In this document: piece by piece, positions 1 through 7,393 of the stretch
Numbering within the stretch: position 1 is the first letter of the stretch
Layout of the letters: each line of letters opens with the position of its first letter
Source of the DNA: Dysgonomonas gadei ATCC BAA-286
GTDB lineage: Bacteria > Bacteroidota > Bacteroidia > Bacteroidales > Dysgonomonadaceae
DNA: 33,941 bases
Direction: 5' to 3'
Assembly: GCF_000213555.1 (NCBI RefSeq)
Contig: NZ_GL891992.1
Coordinates: forward strand, 1-33,941
The notes under the pieces: model-generated
Seen by the model: only the letters and a program-made list of their open reading frames with translations
Told to the model about the DNA's origin: nothing
Database searches by the model: none
Translations under genes and position numbers: made by a program

Positions 1-500
1 CCGACAAAAACTATAATAATCCCCAAACGGGAATCATGGCTGATCAGATTATTATCTTTACATCCAGAATCGCTCAAAAAGGATATCCCGATAAATTACG
101 ATCTGTTGTATATTATAGCAAGGAGTTGAAAACTACTTTTTCTTTTTTGACAAACAATCTGGATATAACAGCTGAAGAAGTTGCCACTCTATACAAATAT
201 CGTTGGAATATAGAAATCTTTTTCAAATGGATAAAACAACATTTGAGAATAAAGGAGTTTTATGGGACTTCTGAAAATGCCGTCAAAATTCAAATATTTT
301 CTGCTATAATAACCTATTGTCTTGTTACAATCATGAAACATGAATTAAAAATAAAAGTGTCCACTTATGAAATATTACGAATACTTAGTTTATCATTATT
401 TGAAAGAATGCCAATAGAAAATCTTTTTAATAATAATGATACGCAGATAAACTATCAAAATGATACTCAATTATGTCTAATTTTTTTTAGTGGACACTAG
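1..500 (+). mobile_element. 3' end of an IS4-family insertion sequence (left part outside window)
   Basis: The transposase frame runs in from the window edge and stops at the sequence TGGACACTAG, which probably marks or lies close to the right terminal inverted repeat. Ending the gene inside the terminal repeat is usual for many compact insertion sequences. The left end is not in view, so neither the paired inverted repeat nor the target duplication can be verified. A 10-base inverted copy of the end motif, AGTGTCCACT, lies inside the gene at 356-365. The exact right boundary (about 498-505) is inferred. Confidence 0.7.
3..500 (+). CDS. IS4-family DDE transposase, C-terminal part
   Basis: This is the C-terminal 165 residues of a cut-and-paste transposase. 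The frame is open to the window edge, so the ATG at 36 is only an internal Met and not a demonstrated start. The visible signature is the IS4 Y-(2)-R-(3)-E-(6)-K motif: Tyr at 192-194, Arg at 201-203, Glu at 213-215 and Lys at 234-236. The Glu is the third acidic catalytic residue of the DDE triad; the two Asp residues must lie upstream of the window. The next residues (KQHLRIKEFYGTSENAVKIQI) also fit this family, whose C-terminal helices bind DNA ends. Nothing in the visible part is broken, so the element could be intact. The family is secure; the subgroup is not assigned. Confidence 0.85.
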   Translation, partial: DKNYNNPQTGIMADQIIIFTSRIAQKGYPDKLRSVVYYSKELKTTFSFLTNNLDITAEEVATLYKYRWNIEIFFKWIKQHLRIKEFYGTSENAVKIQIFSAIITYCLVTIMKHELKIKVSTYEILRILSLSLFERMPIENLFNNNDTQINYQNDTQLCLIFFSGH

Positions 501-655
501 TGTATGCAATACGCCCCTACAGGAGGTTGAAAACAGCTTTATGAATTTTGATGCGTTTGCCCTAATTGCATATATCAAAAGACATATCGGCTCTTTAGAA
601 CTTTTTATGCAATCTTTTCTTGTTATCTACATTCCGAATCATTTTCTTTGTGTCT

Positions 656-1129
656 ATGAAAAAGATAGTAAACCCTTGGGAAGGGCTGGATGGTTATATG
701 TGTTTTGCCTGTTCGCCCGCTAACCCGTCGGGACTCCATATGGAATTCTATGAAGACGGCAATGATATAGTTGCACATTGGAAACCAAACGAGTATATGC
801 AAGGCTGGCTAAACACGCTTCATGGTGGAATACAAAGCACCCTGATGGATGAAATTGGCGGTTGGATTATCATCCGTAAATTACAGACGACAGGAGTGAC
901 CTCGCGTCTTGAAGCCAGATTTATAAAGAGTATCCCTACCAATGAACCCTTGTTGACAATCCGCGGAAGAATAAAAGACCAGAAACGAAACGCCGTTTTC
1001 CTCGAAGCTGAAATATATAACTCAAAAAACGAACTATGTGCGCATGCCGATATGGTCTATTTCATTGTGAGCCAGGAACAGGCAATGGAGCAATTTCATT
1101 TTTGCGGATGCAAGACAGAGGATGAATGA
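656..1129 (+). CDS. PaaI-like hotdog-fold thioesterase
   Basis: A 157-residue cytoplasmic protein of the PaaI/4HBT hotdog superfamily, which hydrolyses acyl-CoA thioesters; the substrate cannot be told from sequence. The N-terminus has a CFAC..ANPSGL segment like the CFxCGxxNPxGL block common in this group, and the central helix has HGGIQSTLMDE, matching the HGG...D active-site signature around residues 51-61. A start at 656 (MKKIVNPWEG) is preferred over the ATG at 620, because it begins just before the conserved CFAC block and gives a normal family length. It stands alone between the IS end and ispG, and no terminator was seen after it. The gene may simply have been the neighbour of an IS landing site. 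No lesion was seen. Confidence 0.82.
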   Translation: MKKIVNPWEGLDGYMCFACSPANPSGLHMEFYEDGNDIVAHWKPNEYMQGWLNTLHGGIQSTLMDEIGGWIIIRKLQTTGVTSRLEARFIKSIPTNEPLLTIRGRIKDQKRNAVFLEAEIYNSKNELCAHADMVYFIVSQEQAMEQFHFCGCKTEDE

Positions 1130-1214
1130 CGACCTTAACCACTTTTATAGTTTTAGTTTATCTATAGTATTTGCCAATGTCGCAGCTATCAGATTTAACA
1201 CAACAAAAAAACTC

Positions 1215-1233
1215 TATCTTTGTTATATTTTTG
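1215..1233 (+). promoter_or_regulatory. Candidate ispG promoter, two overlapping -7 boxes
   Basis: Two matches to the Bacteroidota -7 consensus TAnnTTTG occur side by side: TATCTTTG at 1215-1222 and TATTTTTG at 1226-1233. The ispG ATG at 1257 then has a leader of roughly 20-30 bases. I could not see a convincing TTTG -33 element for either box. Confidence 0.45.
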
Positions 1234-1256
1234 ATTACAACTAAAAAAATTCAGAT

Positions 1257-3104
1257 ATGAATTATTTCAATTATAAAAGGCGTTTGTCTTCCGAAACCAG
1301 AATTGGCGACACTCCGCTCGGAGGCGGCAATCCTGTACGGATACAATCGATGACGAATACTAACACCAACGATACCGAAGCCAGTGCCGAACAAGTCATA
1401 AGAATCGTAAAAGCCGGAGCTGACTATGTACGCCTCACTGCACAGGGAGTACGCGAAGCCGAGAATCTCAGGAATATAAAGGATGTGGTAAGGACGCAGG
1501 GATACAATACCCCTCTGATTGCCGATATACATTTCAATCCTCGTGCGGCAGAAGCGGCCGCAAAGATTGTAGAGAAAGTGCGAATCAATCCGGGAAATTT
1601 TGTTGACAGGGTAAAAACTTTCGAAACATTCGAATACACAGATGAAGAATATGCACAGGAAATAGAGAAAATACGGGCGAAGCTCATTCCTCTGCTCAAT
1701 ATATGTAAAGAACACAAAACAGCTATCCGTATCGGGGTAAATCACGGTTCATTATCCGACCGTATTATGAGCCGTTATGGCGACACTCCCGAAGGTATGG
1801 TGGAGTCATGTATGGAGTTCCTCCATATTTGCATTGCCGAAGAATTCAGGGATATTGTAATTTCCATGAAAACTTCCAATACAGTAGTCATGTCAAAAGC
1901 TGTCCGCCTGCTTATTACCCGTATGGAAAAAGAAGGCCTTAACTTTCCGTTACACCTCGGAGTCACTGAAGCGGGAGATGGCGAAGACGGGCGTATAAAA
2001 TCGGCTGTAGGCATCGGATCTCTTCTTTCCGACGGTATCGGCGACACCATCCGTGTGTCCCTGAGCGAGGATCCGGAATATGAAGTACCTGTGGCTCGAA
2101 AACTTGTTGCATATATCAAACAGAAAGAAAATCATCCGGAAATAATAGCTGCCCCAAGCGATAAATTTTCTCCATTCTCTACCGACCGCAGGGAAACATA
2201 TACGGTAGGCAATATCGGAGGAGATAATCTACCAGTGGTGATTTCGGATCGCTCGGAAGGCAATTTCGAATTCAATGTTCATTTCCTGCCAGACTATCTA
2301 TATGTAGGAAAAGAATTACCGCTTGGCGCTCCACGTGCAATACCTTCTATTATAGATTGGGAGGGATGGAAAGGGGAAAAGAATACATACCCTCTGTTCG
2401 ATAAATCGAATTGGGAAAAGATAAGGGGGGATGATGCGGCGATCAAGTTCCTGCGCCTCTCATATCCTGAATTAGATGATAATATTATCACCCTGCTGAA
2501 AGCAGACAAATCTATCGCTATTATTCTTTCGACTAATCACATCAACGGTGTAGGAGAACAGCGCGCGTTCATACATACCCTGATGAATAATAATTGTGAT
2601 ACTCCCGTAATACCCAACCGCAGATATGAGGAGAATGAAACGGAAGATCTGCAGATAAAAGCAGCGGCTGATTTCGGAACTCTTTATCTCGACGGTTTCG
2701 GCAACGGCATTATGCTTGAGAACCAAGGAAGTATTTCATTGAAAAATATAGATGCGTACATGTTCGGTATTTTACAGGCATCGCGCATCCGTACAAGTAA
2801 AACCGAATATATATCCTGCCCTAGCTGCGGACGTACATTATTTGACCTGCAAACAACCGTTGCATTGGTGAAAGGTGCCACCTCACACCTCAAACACCTC
2901 AAGATAGGAGTTATGGGCTGCATTGTTAACGGCCCGGGAGAGATGGCGGATGCCGATTACGGTTATGTAGGGGCTGAAAAAGGAAAGATATCCCTCTATA
3001 AAAGAAAAAACCTAATAGAAAAAAACATTGCTTCGGAAGAGGCTGTGGAAAGACTTGTCCAGCTCATTAAAGACAATGGCGACTGGATGGAACCGGAGAA
3101 TTAA
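1257..3104 (+). CDS. ispG: 4-hydroxy-3-methylbut-2-en-1-yl diphosphate synthase (IspG/GcpE), long form
   Basis: IspG converts 2-C-methyl-D-erythritol 2,4-cyclodiphosphate to HMBPP in the MEP isoprenoid pathway, in the cytoplasm, using a [4Fe-4S] cluster. The 615-residue length is that of the Bacteroidota/plant/chlamydial type, which carries an extra domain (about residues 270-500) between the TIM barrel and the iron-sulfur domain; the E. coli enzyme is much shorter. The barrel begins with TRIGDTPLGGGNPVRIQSM. Cluster ligands are visible: Cys521 and Cys524 in SCPSCGR, Cys555 in MGCIVNGPGE, and Glu562. Their spacing is close to the Cys-Cys-Cys-Glu pattern known from bacterial IspG. The start at 1257 fits the conserved MNYFNYKRR opening. 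It is a single-gene unit closed by a hairpin terminator. No lesion was seen. Confidence 0.97.
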   Translation: MNYFNYKRRLSSETRIGDTPLGGGNPVRIQSMTNTNTNDTEASAEQVIRIVKAGADYVRLTAQGVREAENLRNIKDVVRTQGYNTPLIADIHFNPRAAEAAAKIVEKVRINPGNFVDRVKTFETFEYTDEEYAQEIEKIRAKLIPLLNICKEHKTAIRIGVNHGSLSDRIMSRYGDTPEGMVESCMEFLHICIAEEFRDIVISMKTSNTVVMSKAVRLLITRMEKEGLNFPLHLGVTEAGDGEDGRIKSAVGIGSLLSDGIGDTIRVSLSEDPEYEVPVARKLVAYIKQKENHPEIIAAPSDKFSPFSTDRRETYTVGNIGGDNLPVVISDRSEGNFEFNVHFLPDYLYVGKELPLGAPRAIPSIIDWEGWKGEKNTYPLFDKSNWEKIRGDDAAIKFLRLSYPELDDNIITLLKADKSIAIILSTNHINGVGEQRAFIHTLMNNNCDTPVIPNRRYEENETEDLQIKAAADFGTLYLDGFGNGIMLENQGSISLKNIDAYMFGILQASRIRTSKTEYISCPSCGRTLFDLQTTVALVKGATSHLKHLKIGVMGCIVNGPGEMADADYGYVGAEKGKISLYKRKNLIEKNIASEEAVERLVQLIKDNGDWMEPEN

Positions 3105-3120
3105 TTGCAATAAAATACTT

Positions 3121-3158
3121 AAAGGAGCAGGATTTCAGAAAAACCTGCTCCTTTGATT
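3121..3158 (+). terminator. Rho-independent terminator after ispG
   Basis: A perfect 11-bp stem, AAAGGAGCAGG (3121-3131) with CCTGCTCCTTT (3144-3154), encloses a 12-base loop and is followed by GATTTT. It begins 16 bases after the ispG stop. Confidence 0.85.
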
Positions 3159-3206
3159 TTAAAAGGATTCTCCCCTAATCGTAACAATTAATTAACAAGC
3201 CTATAT

Positions 3207-3214
3207 TATCTTTG
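3207..3214 (+). promoter_or_regulatory. -7 box for the P-type ATPase gene
   Basis: TATCTTTG matches TAnnTTTG exactly and lies about 80 bases before the preferred ATG at 3297, in the gap after the ispG terminator. No clear -33 TTTG is visible. The resulting leader is long and AT-rich, without an obvious hairpin. Confidence 0.5.
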
Positions 3215-3296
3215 TACTCAGATAACATTAACTTTATCCCTTTTTTAAACAAGCATAAGCTACTTATTGTTAAAGAAATATACTTATATTAAAATA

Positions 3297-6215
3297 ATGG
3301 AAGGAAAAAAGAATTATACAGGGCTTACAGACAGTCAGGTAAAAGAAAGCAGGCAAAAGTACGGAGCGAATATACTCACCCCGCCTAAGAAGGAACCTTT
3401 ATGGAAGCTTTTTCTGCAAAAGTTTGAAGACCCTATTATCCGCATCCTGCTTATAGCCGCGTTTCTCTCTCTGGGAATATCCATCATACACAACGAATAC
3501 ATTGAAACCATCGGTATATTCTGCGCCATTCTACTGGCTACGGGAGTATCTTTCTGGTTCGAGATGGATGCCAATAAAAAGTTCGACGTCCTCAACCAGG
3601 TAAACGATGAGGATATGATCACCGTTATGCGTAACGGTAATATCCGCCAGGTGCCTAAGAAAGATATAGTGGTAGGCGACATCGTGTTTCTGGAAATGGG
3701 AAATGAAGTTCCCGCCGACGGAGAACTGTTCGACGCCGTATCCATGCAGATAGACGAATCCTGCCTTACAGGGGAACTTAGCATAGACAAAACAATAGAT
3801 CCCGAGCATTTCGAAGAGGGTGTGACTTATCCATCCAACTGGGTACTCCGGGGCACGAAAGTAATAAACGGACACGGAGTGTTCGAGGTAGCCCGTGTGG
3901 GTGATGCCACCGAATTCGGTAAGGTTGCAGAAAAATCTACTGAAAAGGTAGAAGGGGAAACTCCTCTGAACCGACAGTTGGACTCTCTTGCCAAATTTAT
4001 CGGGGTAATCGGGCTTGTACTGGCTATGCTTACTTTTGCCGTCCTCTTCATAAAAAATATATTTAACGACCCTGCGGTACATGTTTCACTTGGTGAACTC
4101 GGCCTTCTCGGGGCAGTTATGATAGGTGTAGCCATAACAATGGTAAAAGTATGGTTGCCTATTATATATGATGGCCTTGAACTTGCCGGCAAAGATATCA
4201 AGTTACCGAAAGCCGTAGCCGAAGGCAGTTGGCTGAGATGGCTTCTTACAGGAGCATTAGTAACTGTCGTTTTAGCTTTTTCGGGATATATCTTCGGGGT
4301 AAATCCTTTGGATGATGACTCATGGATCAGCATCGATGTGGCAGCGAATATACTTCAGGCATTTATGGTAGCTGTTACACTCGTTGTAGTGGCGGTACCG
4401 GAAGGTCTGCCGATGAGTGTTACGCTCAGTCTGGCACTGAGCATGCGCCGTATGCTGAAGATGAACAACCTTGTGCGAAAAATGCATGCCGTGGAAACGA
4501 TGGGCGCCACCACTGTTATCTGTACAGATAAAACAGGTACGCTCACCCAGAACCAGATGCAGGTAGCAAATACAAACTTCTACGGAGTGGCAGATCAGAA
4601 CCTGACAGACAGTGAAGTGAGCAGGCTGGTGATTGGAAATATATCTGTAAATTCGACAGCATTTCTGGACTTCTCAAATAAAGAGAAGGTTTCAGCACTG
4701 GGTAACCCAACCGAAGGGGCGCTGTTATTATGGCTGAACAAAAGCAAAATATTATATAGCAATATCCGTAATAAAGAAGAGGTACTGGATCAGTTGCCTT
4801 TCTCTACCGAGCGTAAATATATGGCAACCCTTGTCGATTCCCCGAAACTGAAAAGAAAAGTACTTTATGTAAAAGGTGCGCCGGAAGTTGTCTTTGCAAA
4901 GAGTAAACATGTAGCAGGCATAAACGGAGAGGCTCCTGTCAGTGAATTCAAGGATATTGTAGACGAACAGTTACTCCAGTATCAGAATCAGGCAATGCGT
5001 ACTCTTGGGTTTGCATATAAATATATCGAAGAAGGAAATAATCAGTCCGTTGAAGAGCTAGCCTCAGGCGATTTAATATTCTTAGGTATCGCGGGTATCT
5101 CAGATCCTGTACGTACCGATGTGCCCGGAGCTGTAGAGCGCTGTCTGAATGCGGGTATCGGAGTTAAGATAGTGACAGGGGACACGTATGGCACGGCAAA
5201 AGAGATAGGACGTCAGATCGGTATCTGGAAAGATGAGGAAGACACAGACCGGAATATAATAGGCGGTATTGATTTCGAAAACCTTTCTGACAACGAGGCA
5301 TATGAAAGGGTAAAAGACCTGAAAATAATGTGCCGCGCCCGTCCTACCGATAAACAACGTCTTGTTCATTTACTGAAACAACGGGGTGAGATAGTCGCCG
5401 TTACCGGTGACGGAACAAACGATGCTCCCGCCCTCAACTATGCTGATGTAGGACTGTCGATGGGCTCGGGAACATCCGTAGCCAAAGAGGCAAGTGATAT
5501 AACCCTTCTCGACGACTCATTCAGCAGTATTGCCACAGCTGTAATGTGGGGACGTTCGCTCTACAAAAATATCCAGCGCTTTATATTGTTCCAGTTGACA
5601 ATCAATGTGGCGGCTCTGCTGATTGTGTTCTTAGGTTCTATATTCGGACAGGAATTGCCTTTGACAGTAACACAGATGCTCTGGGTGAATCTGATAATGG
5701 ATACATTCGCTGCCGGAGCTTTGGCCTCTCTCCCACCCGATCCGAATGTAATGAATAGTAAACCCCGAAAGAACAGCGATTTTATTATAACCAGTTCTAT
5801 TGGGAAGCATATTCTGACTACAGGCATTCTCTTTGTTGTATTGCTGTTGGGGATGATGTATTATTTCTCTACTCCCGAACATCTTAATTCATTCTTTAGC
5901 TATATCCCTGAAGCAGATCGGAACGGATATTTCTTATCCTACTTCTTCACTGTATTTGTGTTGTTGCAATTCTGGAATATGTTCAATGCAAAGGCATACG
6001 GCACAGGTAAATCCGCTTTTGCAGGCTTAAGTAAAAGCGCAGGATTTGAACTTGTTGCCCTGATAATACTTATAGGCCAGATATTGATAGTTACTTTCGG
6101 CGGTGAGGTATTCCGTACTATGCCGTTGACTATACAGGACTGGGGTATTATAATCGGAGGAACTTCATTTGTACTTTGGATCGGAGAATTGGTTCGCTTA
6201 TTAAAAAAGAAGTAA
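3297..6215 (+). CDS. Calcium-translocating P-type ATPase, PMCA-like (type IIB)
   Basis: A 972-residue inner-membrane cation pump, probably exporting Ca2+. Motifs appear in the expected order. There is an actuator-domain TGE loop (Glu160), PEGLP in the ion-binding fourth membrane helix (residues 368-372), and CTDKTGTLT with phospho-acceptor Asp411. KGAPE lies in the nucleotide domain, VTGD follows, and GDGTNDAPA carries Asp705 and Asp709. The C-terminal membrane bundle with NLIMDTFAAGALA fits PMCA-type pumps. The start at 3297 (MEGKKNYTGL) is preferred over 3267 because the N-terminal cation-ATPase domain begins there. An extra hydrophilic-membrane segment lies at about residues 280-340. The usual TGES is TGEL here, which keeps the catalytic Glu but changes the Ser. 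Ion specificity is inferred from family resemblance only. Confidence 0.93.
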   Translation: MEGKKNYTGLTDSQVKESRQKYGANILTPPKKEPLWKLFLQKFEDPIIRILLIAAFLSLGISIIHNEYIETIGIFCAILLATGVSFWFEMDANKKFDVLNQVNDEDMITVMRNGNIRQVPKKDIVVGDIVFLEMGNEVPADGELFDAVSMQIDESCLTGELSIDKTIDPEHFEEGVTYPSNWVLRGTKVINGHGVFEVARVGDATEFGKVAEKSTEKVEGETPLNRQLDSLAKFIGVIGLVLAMLTFAVLFIKNIFNDPAVHVSLGELGLLGAVMIGVAITMVKVWLPIIYDGLELAGKDIKLPKAVAEGSWLRWLLTGALVTVVLAFSGYIFGVNPLDDDSWISIDVAANILQAFMVAVTLVVVAVPEGLPMSVTLSLALSMRRMLKMNNLVRKMHAVETMGATTVICTDKTGTLTQNQMQVANTNFYGVADQNLTDSEVSRLVIGNISVNSTAFLDFSNKEKVSALGNPTEGALLLWLNKSKILYSNIRNKEEVLDQLPFSTERKYMATLVDSPKLKRKVLYVKGAPEVVFAKSKHVAGINGEAPVSEFKDIVDEQLLQYQNQAMRTLGFAYKYIEEGNNQSVEELASGDLIFLGIAGISDPVRTDVPGAVERCLNAGIGVKIVTGDTYGTAKEIGRQIGIWKDEEDTDRNIIGGIDFENLSDNEAYERVKDLKIMCRARPTDKQRLVHLLKQRGEIVAVTGDGTNDAPALNYADVGLSMGSGTSVAKEASDITLLDDSFSSIATAVMWGRSLYKNIQRFILFQLTINVAALLIVFLGSIFGQELPLTVTQMLWVNLIMDTFAAGALASLPPDPNVMNSKPRKNSDFIITSSIGKHILTTGILFVVLLLGMMYYFSTPEHLNSFFSYIPEADRNGYFLSYFFTVFVLLQFWNMFNAKAYGTGKSAFAGLSKSAGFELVALIILIGQILIVTFGGEVFRTMPLTIQDWGIIIGGTSFVLWIGELVRLLKKK

Positions 6216-6248
6216 GAATACGGAATATTAAAGAAGAACTTTATCTAT

Positions 6249-6293
6249 ACCCTGCACACTGATATAACTACAATCAGTTTGCAGGGTTCTTTG
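6249..6293 (+). terminator. Terminator after the P-type ATPase gene
   Basis: CCCTGCACACTGAT (6250-6263) pairs with ATCAGTTTGCAGGG (6273-6286) with one mismatch, around a 9-base loop, followed by TTCTTTG. It starts 34 bases after the stop codon. Confidence 0.8.
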
Positions 6294-6442
6294 ATATATT
6301 GAATTGGCCCCTCGGGGAGGCTATATAGAGAGTAAAAAGCTAATTATTAATTATTAATGCCAATCAGTAGTTCAAGTAACTATTGTAGTATAAAATTGTT
6401 CTATTATTTTCAGCTCCACTTCGTTGCGCTTAAACGTTCATT

Positions 6443-6850
6443 TTGGCATTGCCCAAAACGAACCAAAAGGCTAGCGCTTCATTCCTCGGCGACCCAAAAC
6501 CGTTTCGTCGGCTGAATCAAACAAACGGGCTATCGCCCCGTTTGATTCTACGCCGCCTGCAACGGATTGGGTACCCCGCCTGCGTCACTAATGCGCAAGG
6601 GCTGACGCACGCGGGGCTAAAGCATGAAAAGACACAGTTCTGTCGCCGCATCGCGGTAACGGCCTCGGCCCTCAGGCGGGGTACCCAATCCGTAAAGCGG
6701 AGGTGTAGGGCAAAATACGGTAGCTGCTATACACGGCTGATAAGCCAACTAAAAATGATTCCGTATTATTTTGCTCCACCGCAGCTGCGGTTTTGGGTCG
6801 CCGGAGGATGCAGCCTTGATTTTTGTAACTTTTTATCAAGAAAAAGTTAA
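6443..6850. repeat. GC-rich long-range fold-back (inverted repeat) element
   Basis: An island clearly richer in G+C than its AT-rich surroundings is organised as nested inverted repeats. The outer pair is CGGCGACCCAAAACCG (6487-6502) with CGGTTTTGGGTCGCCG (6788-6803), 16 of 16. The inner pair is 6563-6582 with CAGGCGGGGTACCCAATCCG (6673-6692), 20 of 20. A central pair is CCCCGCCTGCGTCA (6574-6587) with TGACGCACGCGGGG (6603-6616), 13 of 14. The last two share bases, so they are alternative structures. The open frame across it is probably a by-product of high GC. I infer a dispersed repeat element or structured RNA; the boundaries are approximate. Confidence 0.6.
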
Positions 6851-6934
6851 GAGAAACAAGCCGGACGGCGCGTTAGAAAAAATAGAACATTAAATCTCAA
6901 CTACTAATTCGCATTAATTATTAATTGTTTTCTC

Positions 6935-7298
6935 TGTTACCTTTGTTACCTTTTAACCATTTATAGTTAACGAACGTAAAAATAACAAGATAAAAACGAT
7001 GAAAATTCTGTCAGACATGTCAGGTTTTAACTAAATATAGTTAATAAACGTAAACATGATGATGGGTTGGAATTTGTGTCTTTGTGTGAGAATACTGTTT
7101 ACTGTAAAGCCACTTATGCGATAGCCAAAGCTAACGGCTAATAGCTATCAGCTAAAAGCTGAAACATGTGTTACCTTTGTTACTTTTTGAAGAAAGATAG
7201 AAGTCACTCCGTCCTGCGGGCAATTATGAGTAGATTAGAGTTCAAGTTGTTGACTGCTTACTGTTAACTGTTAACTGACATACCTGTTACTTTTTAAC
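6935..7298. repeat. Intergenic repeat module, copy 1
   Basis: This stretch contains TGTTACCTTTGTTACC (from 6935, and again from 7169 with one change), a GTCAGGTTTTAACTAAA block (7019-7054), TTACTGTTAACTGTTAACTG (about 7257-7276) and TGTTACTTTTTAAC (7285-7298). The same words occur in the same general order in the gap before tyrS. They are short and imperfect, and no function is apparent. Confidence 0.55.
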
Positions 7299-7331
7299 AT
7301 TTTCATAAAAGGACGAAAAAGCCAAAAACAA

Positions 7332-7365
7332 AAAGGCAAGTGCATTTTCCAATACACTTGCCTTT
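7332..7365 (-). terminator. Terminator of the arabinose operon
   Basis: AAAGGCAAGTG (7332-7342) pairs perfectly with CACTTGCCTTT (7355-7365). Read on the minus strand, the hairpin is followed by TTTGTTTTTGG, a T-rich tail. It lies just beyond the symporter stop codon at 7394. Confidence 0.85.
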
Positions 7366-7393
7366 ATCTAAGTATTTATATAGACTGTCTTTT

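Larger units (their letters stand above)
6216..7393. other. 1.2-kb intergenic region rich in repeats, no convincing gene
   Basis: This lies between the convergent P-ATPase gene and the arabinose operon. It holds a terminator at each end, a GC-rich fold-back element (about 6443-6850), then AT-rich sequence with repeated words such as TGTTACCTTTGTTAC, GTCAGGTTTTAACTAAA and TTACTGTTAACTGTTAACTG. I see no RNA gene of known family and no gene with family resemblance. Confidence 0.75.

Noticed and set aside
490..723. Short open frame overlapping the IS end and thioesterase start
   Set aside because: No family resemblance; it overlaps the better supported thioesterase frame.
6443..6850. Open frame of 135 codons across the GC-rich island
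   Set aside because: It coincides with nested inverted repeats, has a basic low-information composition and no family resemblance; high GC reduces stop codons.
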